Below are positions 26,775 through 34,865 of a stretch of 64,000 bases of DNA, in pieces. Source of the stretch: Bacillus australimaris (GTDB taxonomy: Bacteria; Bacillota; Bacilli; Bacillales; Bacillaceae); the NCBI RefSeq assembly GCF_001307105.1, contig NZ_LGYN01000026.1:310001-374000 (forward strand), read 5' to 3'. Position 1 is the stretch's first letter. Each line of letters opens with the position of its first letter. The notes beneath the pieces were generated by a model. The model searched no databases, was not told where the DNA came from, and worked only from the letters and a program-made list of their open reading frames with translations. Position numbers and translations under genes: made by a program.

Positions 26775-27671
26775 TTATAAACCAGCAGATCTCATCAGCC
26801 GTTTGGCAATTTCATCAAAGTCCTCTTTGGAAATGCCCGGAGCAAACTCTTCTGGTAATTCTCTATAATCTGGCACAGGTGCTCCTTGCGGGGTGCCTTC
26901 AATGACTGTCAGCGGCTTTCCATCAATCGGATGGCTGCCCTTCCAAATTTTATTGATATCTTTGTAATCCGTATCACTAAATGTGTACAGCTTTGTATGA
27001 ACATTCTGATCTTCAAATTTCCGTGCTGAATCAAAGTATTTGTTGTCGAGATTTGGGATTGGCAGCATCTTTCCTACATCGACTCCTGTAGCTACTTCAA
27101 GTGCCTTTGCATATGCCACAACATGCACGCCGCCCCTGACAAGTAAATAACCAATCATCTCTCTTGCTGTTGGATGGTCTGTCATTTCATATACACGCAT
27201 TTTGTGCGTGCGAGCCCCGCATTCAAGAAAGAAATTATGGAGGAGATCAAGAATCAAGTTGCCACTTGAGAACACATTTTCTCCGGTCCAAGGTTTTGCC
27301 ATTGAATCAAACGGATAGCCTGTTTGGGCTGTTTGAATAAAATGCTGTGTATTTCGTTTATCGACAGCTGCCTTCATCGGCGTCGTATCTGGATCTCCTC
27401 CATGTGTGGTTCCTGTAATCATGAGATTAATGGCTGTGGTCACAAGCTCCACATGACCGAATTCTTCTGCTGTAATACTGGATACGAGGTCATAAAACGG
27501 TTTGAGTTTTCGTTTCCCTCTAAAGTTAAAGGATTGAAACATGTAATTATTTAATGTGGACATTTCACCGAATTTTCCGCCGAGTAATTCTTGTACAGCA
27601 GCGGCACCATTTGCATCCGGGTGATCTGGTTTTGGCAAATCAATGAGCAGCCGCGTGTCACGTTTGATCAT
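26775..27671 (-). CDS. Manganese (non-haem) catalase
   Basis: A 298-residue di-manganese catalase. Metal-ligand patterns of the four-helix bundle are visible: GEMSTLNNYMFQSFNFRG and TAEEFGHVELV in the first half (Glu and His ligands), FFLECGARTHKMRVYEMTDHPTAREMIGYLLVRGGVHVVAYAKALE in the second. It should dismutate hydrogen peroxide. The C-terminal third (GTPQGAPVPDYRELPEEFAPG) follows the KatN/YdbD-type pattern. GGAGGG precedes the ATG. It interrupts the ykuJ-fsrA-ykuI order known from B. subtilis, so it is an accessory insertion; no Fur or PerR site is seen between fsrA's terminator and its start. Confidence 0.92.
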   Translation of the reverse strand: MIKRDTRLLIDLPKPDHPDANGAAAVQELLGGKFGEMSTLNNYMFQSFNFRGKRKLKPFYDLVSSITAEEFGHVELVTTAINLMITGTTHGGDPDTTPMKAAVDKRNTQHFIQTAQTGYPFDSMAKPWTGENVFSSGNLILDLLHNFFLECGARTHKMRVYEMTDHPTAREMIGYLLVRGGVHVVAYAKALEVATGVDVGKMLPIPNLDNKYFDSARKFEDQNVHTKLYTFSDTDYKDINKIWKGSHPIDGKPLTVIEGTPQGAPVPDYRELPEEFAPGISKEDFDEIAKRLMRSAGL

Positions 27672-27762
27672 GATGTTTCCCTCCTACTGTCTAACTATCA
27701 TCACTTAAGATGTATGGAGGGTTTGGGCTGTCCTATGCATGAAGGGAAAGATTGACGCACAA

Positions 27763-27797
27763 AAAAAACTTGGCGGGGGTAGCGCCAAGTTTTTTGG
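27763..27797 (-). terminator. Terminator forming the 3' end of FsrA
   Basis: ACTTGGCG / CGCCAAGT stem (27769-27776 / 27782-27789); T runs on both strands make it bidirectional. Confidence 0.85.
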
Positions 27798-27846
27798 ATC
27801 TTGATCTGATAGAGGGGTTGGGGAACAGAGAGTAGCTTCTCTCTAT
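27763..27846 (-). ncRNA. fsrA: Iron-sparing small RNA FsrA
   Basis: About 84 nucleotides on the minus strand between a Fur-controlled promoter and a strong terminator. The 5' end can form an AGAGAG/CTCTCT hairpin, the middle is a single-stranded C-rich stretch (GTTCCCCAACCCCTCT) and the 3' end is ACTTGGCG-CTACCCC-CGCCAAGT plus eight T. B. subtilis FsrA is a Fur-repressed RNA of this size encoded between ykuI and ykuJ; it uses C-rich segments to pair with ribosome sites of iron-rich enzymes such as aconitase and succinate dehydrogenase. Position, length and layout agree. End points are estimated from promoter and terminator. Confidence 0.87.
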
Positions 27847-27852
27847 AACTAA

Positions 27853-27881
27853 ATGATAATGATTATCAGTTTCAATGTCAA
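27853..27881 (-). promoter_or_regulatory. Sigma-A promoter of fsrA
   Basis: Minus strand: -35 TTGACA (27876-27881), 17-bp spacer, -10 TATCAT (27853-27858). Predicted start of transcription is near 27846. Confidence 0.8.
27854..27868 (-). promoter_or_regulatory. Fur box of fsrA
   Basis: TGATAATGATTATCA, a perfect 7-1-7 Fur motif covering the -10 element and spacer of the fsrA promoter. Confidence 0.9.
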
Positions 27882-27908
27882 CCATTTTTTATATCTTTTT
27901 TCAATCAC

Positions 27909-27934
27909 AAAAAAAGCAGCCTACAAGGCTGCTC
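27909..27934 (-). terminator. Terminator after ykuI and repeat copy B
   Basis: AGCAGCC / GGCTGCT stem (27915-27921 / 27927-27933) followed on the minus strand by TTTTTTTGTG. Confidence 0.8.
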
Positions 27935-28095
27935 AGATTGATGACAAAAGGCTAAAATGCCTTTTGTTTACATTTCAGTGTGATAGAAAACCTTTGAAGT
28001 CTAGGAAGGACGAGTACAGGAGCGGAGCGAATTGTACATTCGTGAGCACTGGCACGCAGGAATGACAACGAATGCGAGGGTTTGTCTTCACGCCG
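27935..28095. repeat. Dispersed intergenic structured element, copy B
   Basis: About 161 bp similar to 1040-1214, placed between the ykuI stop and its terminator. Pairings that recur: GACAAAAGGC (27943-27952) with GCCTTTTGTT (27959-27968), where the seventh pair is A-T instead of the G-C of copy A; CAGTGTG (27976-27982) with CACGCCG (28089-28095); GCGAAT with ATTCGT. The loop of the first hairpin is shorter by 13 bases than in copy A. Confidence 0.85.
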
Positions 28096-28100
28096 CGTCT

Positions 28101-29321
28101 TCAAATTAATCCATCTTGCTCATATAAATAGGCATACGGAAGGTCTATAAATAAATACATATCTCCCTCTAAAGGATAAGAAAACGTACGTATCCTCTCA
28201 CCGGTTTCTAAATCGCTGTAAATATCACTGAAAAATCCCTTTCCGCTAATTCTCATTTGAAGAATATTGGATAGGAAATAAGGACGCCAGCTCCAGTTTT
28301 TCTCTATATACTCCGGCTGAAACAGCCACTCTTCTTCTTTTTTAAACACATTTCCTGTGATTTGAAAGCCTTCTTCATTACACATATAAATTCGAAAGCT
28401 GCAATCTGTCAGCTCAAGTGCCAGTTTTTGAATGAGCTCATCATTTGTACTGCATGATTTTTTTAAAGTCGTGACAGCTTGATGAATTCGTTTATAAAAT
28501 GTTTCAGAATGTTCATAGACCGCTTGCAGCTTCTTTTTCTCATGGGCAATAAATTGCTGGAATTCTTCTCTAAGCTGATCTTTTCGCTGGTTTCGGTCAA
28601 TTAATTCTCCTGCAGGCTCATGAAGATAAAACCCTTGAAAATATCGCCCGCCATTTCTCCATGCATACTGCAGCTGGAAATTTGCTTCAATGTCCTCATA
28701 TATTAAGGCAGCCCCTATTTTTCTTGCAAGCAATGAAATGCTGTACAAGACATATTCATAGGAAGGAGACGGAGCCGATGCCTTTAATGCCTGTAAATCT
28801 ATTTTTAATAGATCAGGTGAAAGCAGGGCAATGCGGTCCAGATTACTGCTTTCTTTTCCTATATTTGATACGGCGATTTTAATCCCATATGTACGATAAT
28901 ACGTTAACGTATGGTATAGCTGTTCAATATCGCCGCTAAACGTATGCTCTGTAAACTCAATGACAAATCGGTTAAGCTGAATGCCCCTTGCTTCATATTC
29001 CTTTAAAAGTTCTAAAAAGCTTTCACCATGATCAAGCATGAGGATATTGGCATCATGATTAATAAAAATGAGCAAATCATCATCTGCTGTTGTGAAGTGA
29101 TCGAGTGCCTGCCTCAGTACTTTTTGATCTACTTCCAATTTATATTCGTCAGGAATAGATGAATCTGTAAAGAAGGAGCCTAGGCTAACCGTTTCAGACT
29201 CAAGCTTCATTCTACCTAGAATCTCATAGCCTATCACTTTTTGCTCTTCCGCACTGAATATCGCTTGATAGTGCGGGAAAACATCTTCAATATTCGTTAA
29301 AATATCCAATGGATCGACCAT
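28101..29321 (-). CDS. ykuI: EAL-domain c-di-GMP binding protein YkuI
   Basis: A 406-residue protein: EAL-type domain (about 1-245) and a C-terminal PAS-like sensory domain (about 260-400). The signature is GYEILGRMK instead of EAL, and the DDFGTGYSSL loop needed for metal binding is replaced by VSNIGKESSNLDRI, so it probably binds rather than hydrolyses c-di-GMP, as reported for the B. subtilis protein. I chose the ATG at 29319-29321 (VDPLDILTN follows), preceded by AGGTGAT. The upstream GTG/ATG pair is less likely. Confidence 0.92.
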   Translation of the reverse strand: MVDPLDILTNIEDVFPHYQAIFSAEEQKVIGYEILGRMKLESETVSLGSFFTDSSIPDEYKLEVDQKVLRQALDHFTTADDDLLIFINHDANILMLDHGESFLELLKEYEARGIQLNRFVIEFTEHTFSGDIEQLYHTLTYYRTYGIKIAVSNIGKESSNLDRIALLSPDLLKIDLQALKASAPSPSYEYVLYSISLLARKIGAALIYEDIEANFQLQYAWRNGGRYFQGFYLHEPAGELIDRNQRKDQLREEFQQFIAHEKKKLQAVYEHSETFYKRIHQAVTTLKKSCSTNDELIQKLALELTDCSFRIYMCNEEGFQITGNVFKKEEEWLFQPEYIEKNWSWRPYFLSNILQMRISGKGFFSDIYSDLETGERIRTFSYPLEGDMYLFIDLPYAYLYEQDGLI

Positions 29322-29385
29322 TTTCATCACCTGCTTCTCTCTTTGTGTGATTATACCACATCAAAAGCAGGTCTTACATCGTCAT

Positions 29386-30150
29386 TCAAAAAGGGGATTG
29401 GTTGAGCCATTGTCCCCCATCCATCGTGATACAATCTCCATTGATATAAGACGCATGCTCAGATAATAAAAAGCTCGCAAGCTCTGCAATTTCCTCGGGT
29501 GTGCCGAGTCTGCCAAGAGGGACACTATCTAATGTTCTTTGCGCTGCCTCTTCAGATTCCCATAGCTTATCCGCACCGCCTGTTCTTTCGATTGGACCTG
29601 GCGCGATGGCATTGACGCGAATTCGATATTGCTTTCCCCATTCCACAGCAAGCGTTCGAGTAAGAGATAAAACGCCCGCCTTTGCTGCCGCTGAATGTGC
29701 CACTCCTACTCCTGCTCCCCATGCATAGGTGGCCACCATGTTAATCATACTTCCCCTTTTCTTTTGACGAATCCAGTAATTGCCCACTGCATGGCTGCAA
29801 AAAAATGTACCATTTAACACAATATCAATGACAGCTTTCCAGCCGTTAGGTGATAGTTTTTCTGCTGGAACTAAAAAATTCCCTGCAGCGTTGTTTATGA
29901 GAGCATCCACATCACCAAATGTATCCACCGCAAACTTAACCATTTGGTCAGCATCCTCTGGGTTTCGCACATCCATTTGGAAGAAGGCGATCGAGCCGCC
30001 CTTCTGCTTCAATTCATTTGCCGTCTCTTCCAGCGTCTCTTCCGTTCTTCCAGTAATGACGACATTCCAGCCTCCAAGTGCCAAATGGGCAGCCATCGCC
30101 TTTCCCATACCGCTTGATCCCCCTGTGACAATTACTGTTTTTTTCGTCAT
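29386..30150 (-). CDS. fadH: 2,4-dienoyl-CoA reductase FadH (YkuF)
   Basis: A 254-residue short-chain dehydrogenase. NADPH loop TGGSSGMGKAMA, NNAAG, and the catalytic region ATYAWGAGVGVAHSAAAKAGVLSLTR, where the usual YxxxK is replaced by the dienoyl-CoA-reductase arrangement with an earlier Tyr (TYAWG) and a later Lys (AAKAG). It reduces 2,4-dienoyl-CoA in beta-oxidation of unsaturated fatty acids. A perfect FadR operator lies 24 bases upstream. The B. subtilis neighbour ykuG is missing here. Confidence 0.92.
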   Translation of the reverse strand: MTKKTVIVTGGSSGMGKAMAAHLALGGWNVVITGRTEETLEETANELKQKGGSIAFFQMDVRNPEDADQMVKFAVDTFGDVDALINNAAGNFLVPAEKLSPNGWKAVIDIVLNGTFFCSHAVGNYWIRQKKRGSMINMVATYAWGAGVGVAHSAAAKAGVLSLTRTLAVEWGKQYRIRVNAIAPGPIERTGGADKLWESEEAAQRTLDSVPLGRLGTPEEIAELASFLLSEHASYINGDCITMDGGQWLNQSPF

Positions 30151-30173
30151 TTGTTCTCCCCCTTTGTATTCTT

Positions 30174-30191
30174 TGAATGACTATTCATTCA
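30174..30191 (-). promoter_or_regulatory. FadR operator of fadH
   Basis: TGAATGACTATTCATTCA fits the Bacillus FadR consensus TGAATGAMTANTCATTCA at all positions. FadR is released by long-chain acyl-CoA, so fadH should be induced by fatty acids. It also lies in the divergent region toward ykuE. Confidence 0.85.
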
Positions 30192-30288
30192 TTATTGTTT
30201 ATCATATCATGATTGACCCTATGTGCACCATATGGGAGACTATCCAAATATGATGCTATACTTAATCTTATTAATAAAGGAGTCTTAT

Positions 30289-31146
30289 ATGAAGCAACTT
30301 TCCCGCAGACAGTTTTTAAAAGGAGCAGCTGGAGCGAGTATTCTCGGCTTTTTGGCTACAACTTGTGGATATGGGTATGCCAGATACATCGAGCCGCGTA
30401 TGATCGATACTGTGTCACTCACCATTCAAGATGCTCAGCTTCCAGCTTCATTTGACCAGTTTAAAATTGCCCAATTTAGTGACGTTCATTTAAGTGATAC
30501 ATTTCCAGCGAAGGATCTAGAAGCCATCGTCCAGAAAATCAATGCTGAATCTCCAGATCTCATTGTATTCACAGGTGACCTTGTTGATTTTGAAGCATCA
30601 ACTGAAGAGCATGAAAAAGCGAAGGATTATTTAACCAAGCTTCATGCTCCGTTCGGCAAACTCGCCATTTACGGAAATCATGACTACGGACCATTTGGCG
30701 TGGAGCTTTATGAGAAAACAATGGAAGCTTGTGGATTTACTTTATGTAAAAATGATGTGTTTCTATTAGAAAAAGATCATGCGCATATTCAGATTGCTAC
30801 ACTGGATGACCTTATGATGAGTGTGCCTGATTACAATTTGATCAAACAGGAAGTTTCGTCTGATTTATTTACGCTACTGCTCGTCCATGAGCCAGATGCC
30901 GCACTAGAACTGAAATCAACCCCCATTAACTTACAGCTTTCTGGACATACACATGGCGGACAAGTGCAGCTTCCTTTCTATGGACCGATTCTCACAGCAC
31001 CTTACGGCCATACATATGTAGAGGGTTTATACGGCAGCGATCAGCACCGCATCTATGTCAACCGTGGACTTGGGACAACACGGCTGCCGCTTCGATTTTT
31101 AGCCAAACCTGAGTTAACTTTTTTCACCTTCACATCCCGCGTATAA
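30289..31146 (+). CDS. ykuE: Tat-exported metallophosphoesterase YkuE
   Basis: A 285-residue cell-wall-associated phosphoesterase. The N-terminal Tat signal is SRRQFLKGAAGASILGFLA. Calcineurin-type metal motifs follow in order: FSDVHLSD, FTGDLVDFE, YGNHDYGPFG, LLVHEPD and SGHTHGGQVQLP. B. subtilis YkuE is a known Tat substrate with phosphodiesterase activity. The ATG at 30289 is preceded by AAAGGAG; the longer frame upstream is not used. First of three plus-strand genes ykuE-ykuD-ykuC. Confidence 0.95.
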   Translation: MKQLSRRQFLKGAAGASILGFLATTCGYGYARYIEPRMIDTVSLTIQDAQLPASFDQFKIAQFSDVHLSDTFPAKDLEAIVQKINAESPDLIVFTGDLVDFEASTEEHEKAKDYLTKLHAPFGKLAIYGNHDYGPFGVELYEKTMEACGFTLCKNDVFLLEKDHAHIQIATLDDLMMSVPDYNLIKQEVSSDLFTLLLVHEPDAALELKSTPINLQLSGHTHGGQVQLPFYGPILTAPYGHTYVEGLYGSDQHRIYVNRGLGTTRLPLRFLAKPELTFFTFTSRV

Positions 31147-31302
31147 ACAGAAGCCAAACCACCCTTTCCTGCATATGTATAATCAAAGATCTTTCTCATG
31201 ACAAATGTTAGGAGAAACCTTACTGGGCCTGATTCCGTCCATATAGTATGTTTAGTGACGGCATCATGGCTTCTTTTATTTGTGCAAAAGGAGTGTGCTT
31301 TG

Positions 31303-31800
31303 GTGCTGCGATACACGGTTAAAAGTGGAGAAACACTAGCTTCTATAGCGCTTGATTTCAGAACAACAACAGATGCCTTAAAGGCTGCAAATCCGTCACT
31401 TCAAAATCGAGAGCCTGAACAAAATGAGGTCATCACCATTCCTGGTTTGCCGGATCCTAGTACGATCCCTTACCGCATCTCTGTTTCGATTTCAACGAAA
31501 CGTCTCGTGTTGTTTTCTGGATCAGAGCTTATTCGTTCATATCCGATTGCAACAGGAAAAATTTTAAATATGACACCGACAGGTTCTTATTATATTGTCA
31601 ACAGACAGCCAAACCCAGGAGGGCCCTTTGGCGCTTATTGGCTGAGCCTTTCGAAAATTCATTACGGCATTCATGGGACGAATAACCCGTCTTCAATTGG
31701 TAAAGCTGTTTCTAGAGGGTGTATTCGTATGTACAATCAGGATGTCCTCGAGCTTGCCTCACTCGTTCCAAACGGAACACCTGTGACCATTAGCCAGTAG
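31303..31800 (+). CDS. ykuD: L,D-transpeptidase YkuD with LysM domain
   Basis: A 165-residue enzyme: an N-terminal LysM peptidoglycan-binding repeat (about 3-48, YTVKSGETLASIALDF) and a catalytic YkuD domain (about 55-163) with HGTNNPSSIGKAVSRGCIRM, including the active-site His and Cys. It makes or modifies 3-3 cross-links in the wall, in B. subtilis mainly during sporulation. The GTG at 31303 after AAAGGAG gives the family length; the upstream extension of the frame lies in the intergenic region. Confidence 0.94.
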   Translation: MLRYTVKSGETLASIALDFRTTTDALKAANPSLQNREPEQNEVITIPGLPDPSTIPYRISVSISTKRLVLFSGSELIRSYPIATGKILNMTPTGSYYIVNRQPNPGGPFGAYWLSLSKIHYGIHGTNNPSSIGKAVSRGCIRMYNQDVLELASLVPNGTPVTISQ

Positions 31801-31873
31801 GAGAAATCAATTGTATGAATGGTTAAAATTTTATATGATATAAAGTGGGATCTTCAGGTTAAGGAGCGTATTT

Positions 31874-33151
31874 ATGGATATTTTTAAAAACAGAAATTTT
31901 GTTCGTCTCTTTTTTGCAGCACTTGCCTCGCAAATGGGGACAACAGTAGGCAATATGGCGTTTGCCTTTTATTTGCTCGACCATTTTAGTCATCAGCCTG
32001 CATACGCCACTTTGGCTGAGCTCATGTATTCTCTTCCTACCATCTTTGTCTTTTTTATGGTCGGTGTGGTCGCAGACCGTTTTGATCGTAAAAAAGTCGC
32101 AGAGAATTGCGATTGGATACGAGCTGGGCTGACGATTGTATTATTCATCGTTATTTATTTTAATTCATTGCCACTTATTTTCTTGATCTTGTTCATTCGA
32201 AGTGCCATTACGAAGTTCTTCTATCCAGCTGAAGCCTCTCTCGTTCAGGCCATTTTAAATAAAGATCAATATGCAAAAGCCGCTGGCTTAAATCAAATGC
32301 TGTTTAGTTTATTTATGGTGTTTGGTGTCGGCCTTGGTGCCATTATGTATAAGACGATTGGACTTCACGGTGCCATTACCATTGATTTGGTCAGCTTTAT
32401 TATTTCCGGCATCCTGATTCGTTCATGTAACATTCCGATTGAAGCGCGTCAGCCAAATGGACAAGCTGGCTGGAGAGGCATGACCGTTAAAACGTCCCTG
32501 AAAGATTTTAAAGAAGGCATTCTGTATATTTTAAAAAATAAATTATTGGCTTCTTTAATTTTCGGATTCTTTGTTTTCGGTCTAGTCAATGGCGCATTTG
32601 CCGTTCTTCCGATGTTTACAATGAAATATGGCCTTTCACCAGACCATTTCGAGCTGCATACATCCTTCTTTACCATCGCAATCGGTGCAGGGCTGCTCGT
32701 TGGAAGCTTAATGGGCTCTGTTCTGGCTAAAAAGGTCAAGATGCAATACCTCATGTCGATTCCTATTTTGGTCGCAGGCATTCTGATTTTTGTCCTTGGT
32801 TCTACTCATTCATTATGGTTATTTTATGTCACATCATTTGTCATTGGTACTTGCATTGGTCCAGTGAACATTGTCATTGGCGGCTGGCTGCCGAGAATCG
32901 TCCACCCTCGTTTGATGGGACGTGTATCAGGATGGGTTGATCCGCTCACCATGTTTGCCCAATCGATGACATTAGGTTTGATTGCTTTACTATTTCCAAA
33001 ACTCATCACAAATGTTTCTTATATTTATTACGGAATGGGCTTTATTATTTTACTCGTCTTCCTTTTTTACTTCATTACACTGCCAAAGTTCAGCAGAGAA
33101 GCTGCCGACCTAGACGTGCAGCGTGAACTAAAGGGTCAGGGAGTTCAATAA
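31874..33151 (+). CDS. ykuC: MFS transporter YkuC
   Basis: A 425-residue major-facilitator protein with about 12 membrane segments. It has the cytoplasmic loop motif GVVADRFDRKKVAENCD between helices 2 and 3 and the second-half copy around LGSTHSLW. Substrate unknown; relatives are often macrolide or drug exporters. Follows ykuD at 73 bases. Confidence 0.9.
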   Translation: MDIFKNRNFVRLFFAALASQMGTTVGNMAFAFYLLDHFSHQPAYATLAELMYSLPTIFVFFMVGVVADRFDRKKVAENCDWIRAGLTIVLFIVIYFNSLPLIFLILFIRSAITKFFYPAEASLVQAILNKDQYAKAAGLNQMLFSLFMVFGVGLGAIMYKTIGLHGAITIDLVSFIISGILIRSCNIPIEARQPNGQAGWRGMTVKTSLKDFKEGILYILKNKLLASLIFGFFVFGLVNGAFAVLPMFTMKYGLSPDHFELHTSFFTIAIGAGLLVGSLMGSVLAKKVKMQYLMSIPILVAGILIFVLGSTHSLWLFYVTSFVIGTCIGPVNIVIGGWLPRIVHPRLMGRVSGWVDPLTMFAQSMTLGLIALLFPKLITNVSYIYYGMGFIILLVFLFYFITLPKFSREAADLDVQRELKGQGVQ

Positions 33152-33162
33152 ATGAATAGTCA

Positions 33163-33196
33163 AAAGGACTTTCTTTATAAAGAAAGTCCTTTTTTT
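33163..33196 (+). terminator. Terminator after ykuC
   Basis: A 15-bp perfect inverted repeat AAAGGACTTTCTTTA / TAAAGAAAGTCCTTT followed by TTTT. Confidence 0.9.
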
Positions 33197-33440
33197 CATA
33201 GATGGAATGCACTATGACGTTATTTACTCTGTTGATTGAACCTATTTATATCTCCGACGACCAAAGACAAATTCCTTTCTTATCATATCTTCCAGTACTA
33301 AACCCTCCTCCATCGATATAGTAACTCTCGTTATGTTGCTCCCTTTTTCTTGTTTTTCACACAACAGAAATGTGTATAAAATTACAACAATTTTAATAAA
33401 ATTCCTTTACACCTTTGGAAGTTTTATAGTAGGATAGTCA
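33197..33440. other. Intergenic stretch, nothing firm
   Basis: Holds a very short minus-strand frame (33242-33313, 23 codons) without an adjacent ribosome site and a TTTACA/TAGGAT pair (33407-33436) that may be the promoter of the next gene. I see no RNA or repeat. Confidence 0.4.
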
Positions 33441-33457
33441 GGTTGGAGGTGAAAGAA

Positions 33458-33673
33458 ATGCTAAAAAGTTACTATTTTATTCATACAAAAGATCAACAGG
33501 GACAATTTGTTGTACATACTGAAGATTGTGCATTTTTAGGTGATGCTACAAGCCGAACGTTGATTGGCCTGCATATGAATGGTGAAAGCGCCATTGAAGA
33601 AGCCAAACAATTGACGAATGAAGCTGATTTTAATGGATGTTTCTATTGCGCTTATTCTATTCATACGAAATAA
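33458..33673 (+). CDS. Small protein with a putative His-Cys3 zinc site
   Basis: A 71-residue protein with no membrane segment. It begins LKSYYFIHTKDQQGQF; the only cysteines and one well-placed histidine form HxxxC (His20, Cys24) and CxxC (Cys61, Cys64), joined by a helix-forming middle (GESAIEEAKQLTNEADF). This spacing is the pattern of Ada-like mini zinc domains (H-x3-C ... A-x-x-x-G-[YF]-x-x-C-x-x-C). GGAGGTGA lies five bases before the ATG. I do not recognise a named family. It opens the accessory block that separates ykuC from ykyB. Confidence 0.8.
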   Translation: MLKSYYFIHTKDQQGQFVVHTEDCAFLGDATSRTLIGLHMNGESAIEEAKQLTNEADFNGCFYCAYSIHTK

Positions 33674-33855
33674 TTCATCCTGTTTAAGCCATATGTTCAA
33701 CACTGTTGGCATATGGTAAATATTGTATAAACGAAACAATATCATTTGAGAAACTACCCATTTTTGATAAATAGGTAGTTATCACGAACTAATATTTCAC
33801 TTTATTTACATTTCATTCAGTCAATTCTTTTGATAAGTCCTCCTATTATCCCCGT

Positions 33856-34752
33856 TCATTTTTTTGGCTGATACAATGCCATGAATAAAATCATGTATAC
33901 AATACAAGCTGTCCCTATCCATTGGAAAAGACCGAATGGCTCTTTTAACCAGAAAACAGTCGTGACAACAGCTGCAAGGGGCTCAACACTTCCAATTAAA
34001 CTCGACTCTTTTGGTGATAAGTATTGTAGACTTTCTATGTAAAACCAAAAAGCGATCATCGTTCCAAATATGACCACAAACAGTAAATAGACATACGCTT
34101 CAAAAGGTAAATGAGTCAGGTTGACCTTCCAAGGAGGATGGATCAAGCTAAGGACGCCTCCCCCAATGAGCATGGCCCAGCCAACAACCACTAGAGAATC
34201 AAATTGTTTTAACAGGTTGATTGGATATAGCGTATAAAACGAGAGCGCCACAGCTGATAGTATTCCCCAAATTACTGCCGCAAATGGTACAGTTAATGTT
34301 GAAACAGAACCATTCGTCAATAAGAAAAACATACCCGCTAAAGCCAATACCACCGTCAACATATCTCTTACTGTGAAGGCTGATTGTCTGCGAATGACTA
34401 AATACACGATAATCATGACGGGAGCTGTATACTGCAGCAGCGTCGCCACAGCTGCATTTCCATGCTGAATGGATGCCATGTAAGTATATTGAACAGCCAG
34501 CATGCCCATGAGTCCAAATAGAAGGACTTGTATCGCGGTCCTCTTCTTTTGCCACACGCCAATCAGATGTGCTCGTTCTTTTGTCATAACATGAACAAAT
34601 AAAAGCAATCCCCCTGAAATGAGCAGCCGGACGGTCACAAGCCAATTGACATCAATCCCATATTGCTGAAACAATTTTTGTGAAATCGTTCCCCCTACTC
34701 CCCAACAGATGGCGCCTATGAGTACAAGTAAAATTCCCTTTCTCCTATTCAT
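33856..34752 (-). CDS. EamA/DMT-family transporter
   Basis: A 298-residue inner-membrane carrier with ten predicted helices in two EamA repeats (about 5-130 and 150-290), for example [20 protein letters not shown] and [32 protein letters not shown], the usual end of each repeat. Such proteins export amino acids or related metabolites. It is divergent from the AraC-type gene, with 113 bases between, suggesting that the regulator controls it. The ATG at 34750-34752 follows GAGGAG. Confidence 0.9.
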   Translation of the reverse strand: MNRRKGILLVLIGAICWGVGGTISQKLFQQYGIDVNWLVTVRLLISGGLLLFVHVMTKERAHLIGVWQKKRTAIQVLLFGLMGMLAVQYTYMASIQHGNAAVATLLQYTAPVMIIVYLVIRRQSAFTVRDMLTVVLALAGMFFLLTNGSVSTLTVPFAAVIWGILSAVALSFYTLYPINLLKQFDSLVVVGWAMLIGGGVLSLIHPPWKVNLTHLPFEAYVYLLFVVIFGTMIAFWFYIESLQYLSPKESSLIGSVEPLAAVVTTVFWLKEPFGLFQWIGTACIVYMILFMALYQPKK

Positions 34753-34865
34753 TTTCATTCTCCTCAATTCTCAACAAATCATGATAATATAGTTGATAGT
34801 AGTTCACTTTGTTACATATTGATATATCAATTGAACATAAAAATATAAGAATATTGAGGAGAATT

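Noticed and set aside
33242..33313. 23-codon minus-strand frame between ykuC and the zinc-type protein
   Set aside because: No ribosome site near the ATG, no promoter, too short to judge.
34199..34645. 148-codon frame inside the EamA gene
   Set aside because: Same-strand shadow of a clear ten-helix transporter; composition rich in Ser/Cys/Arg and no ribosome site.
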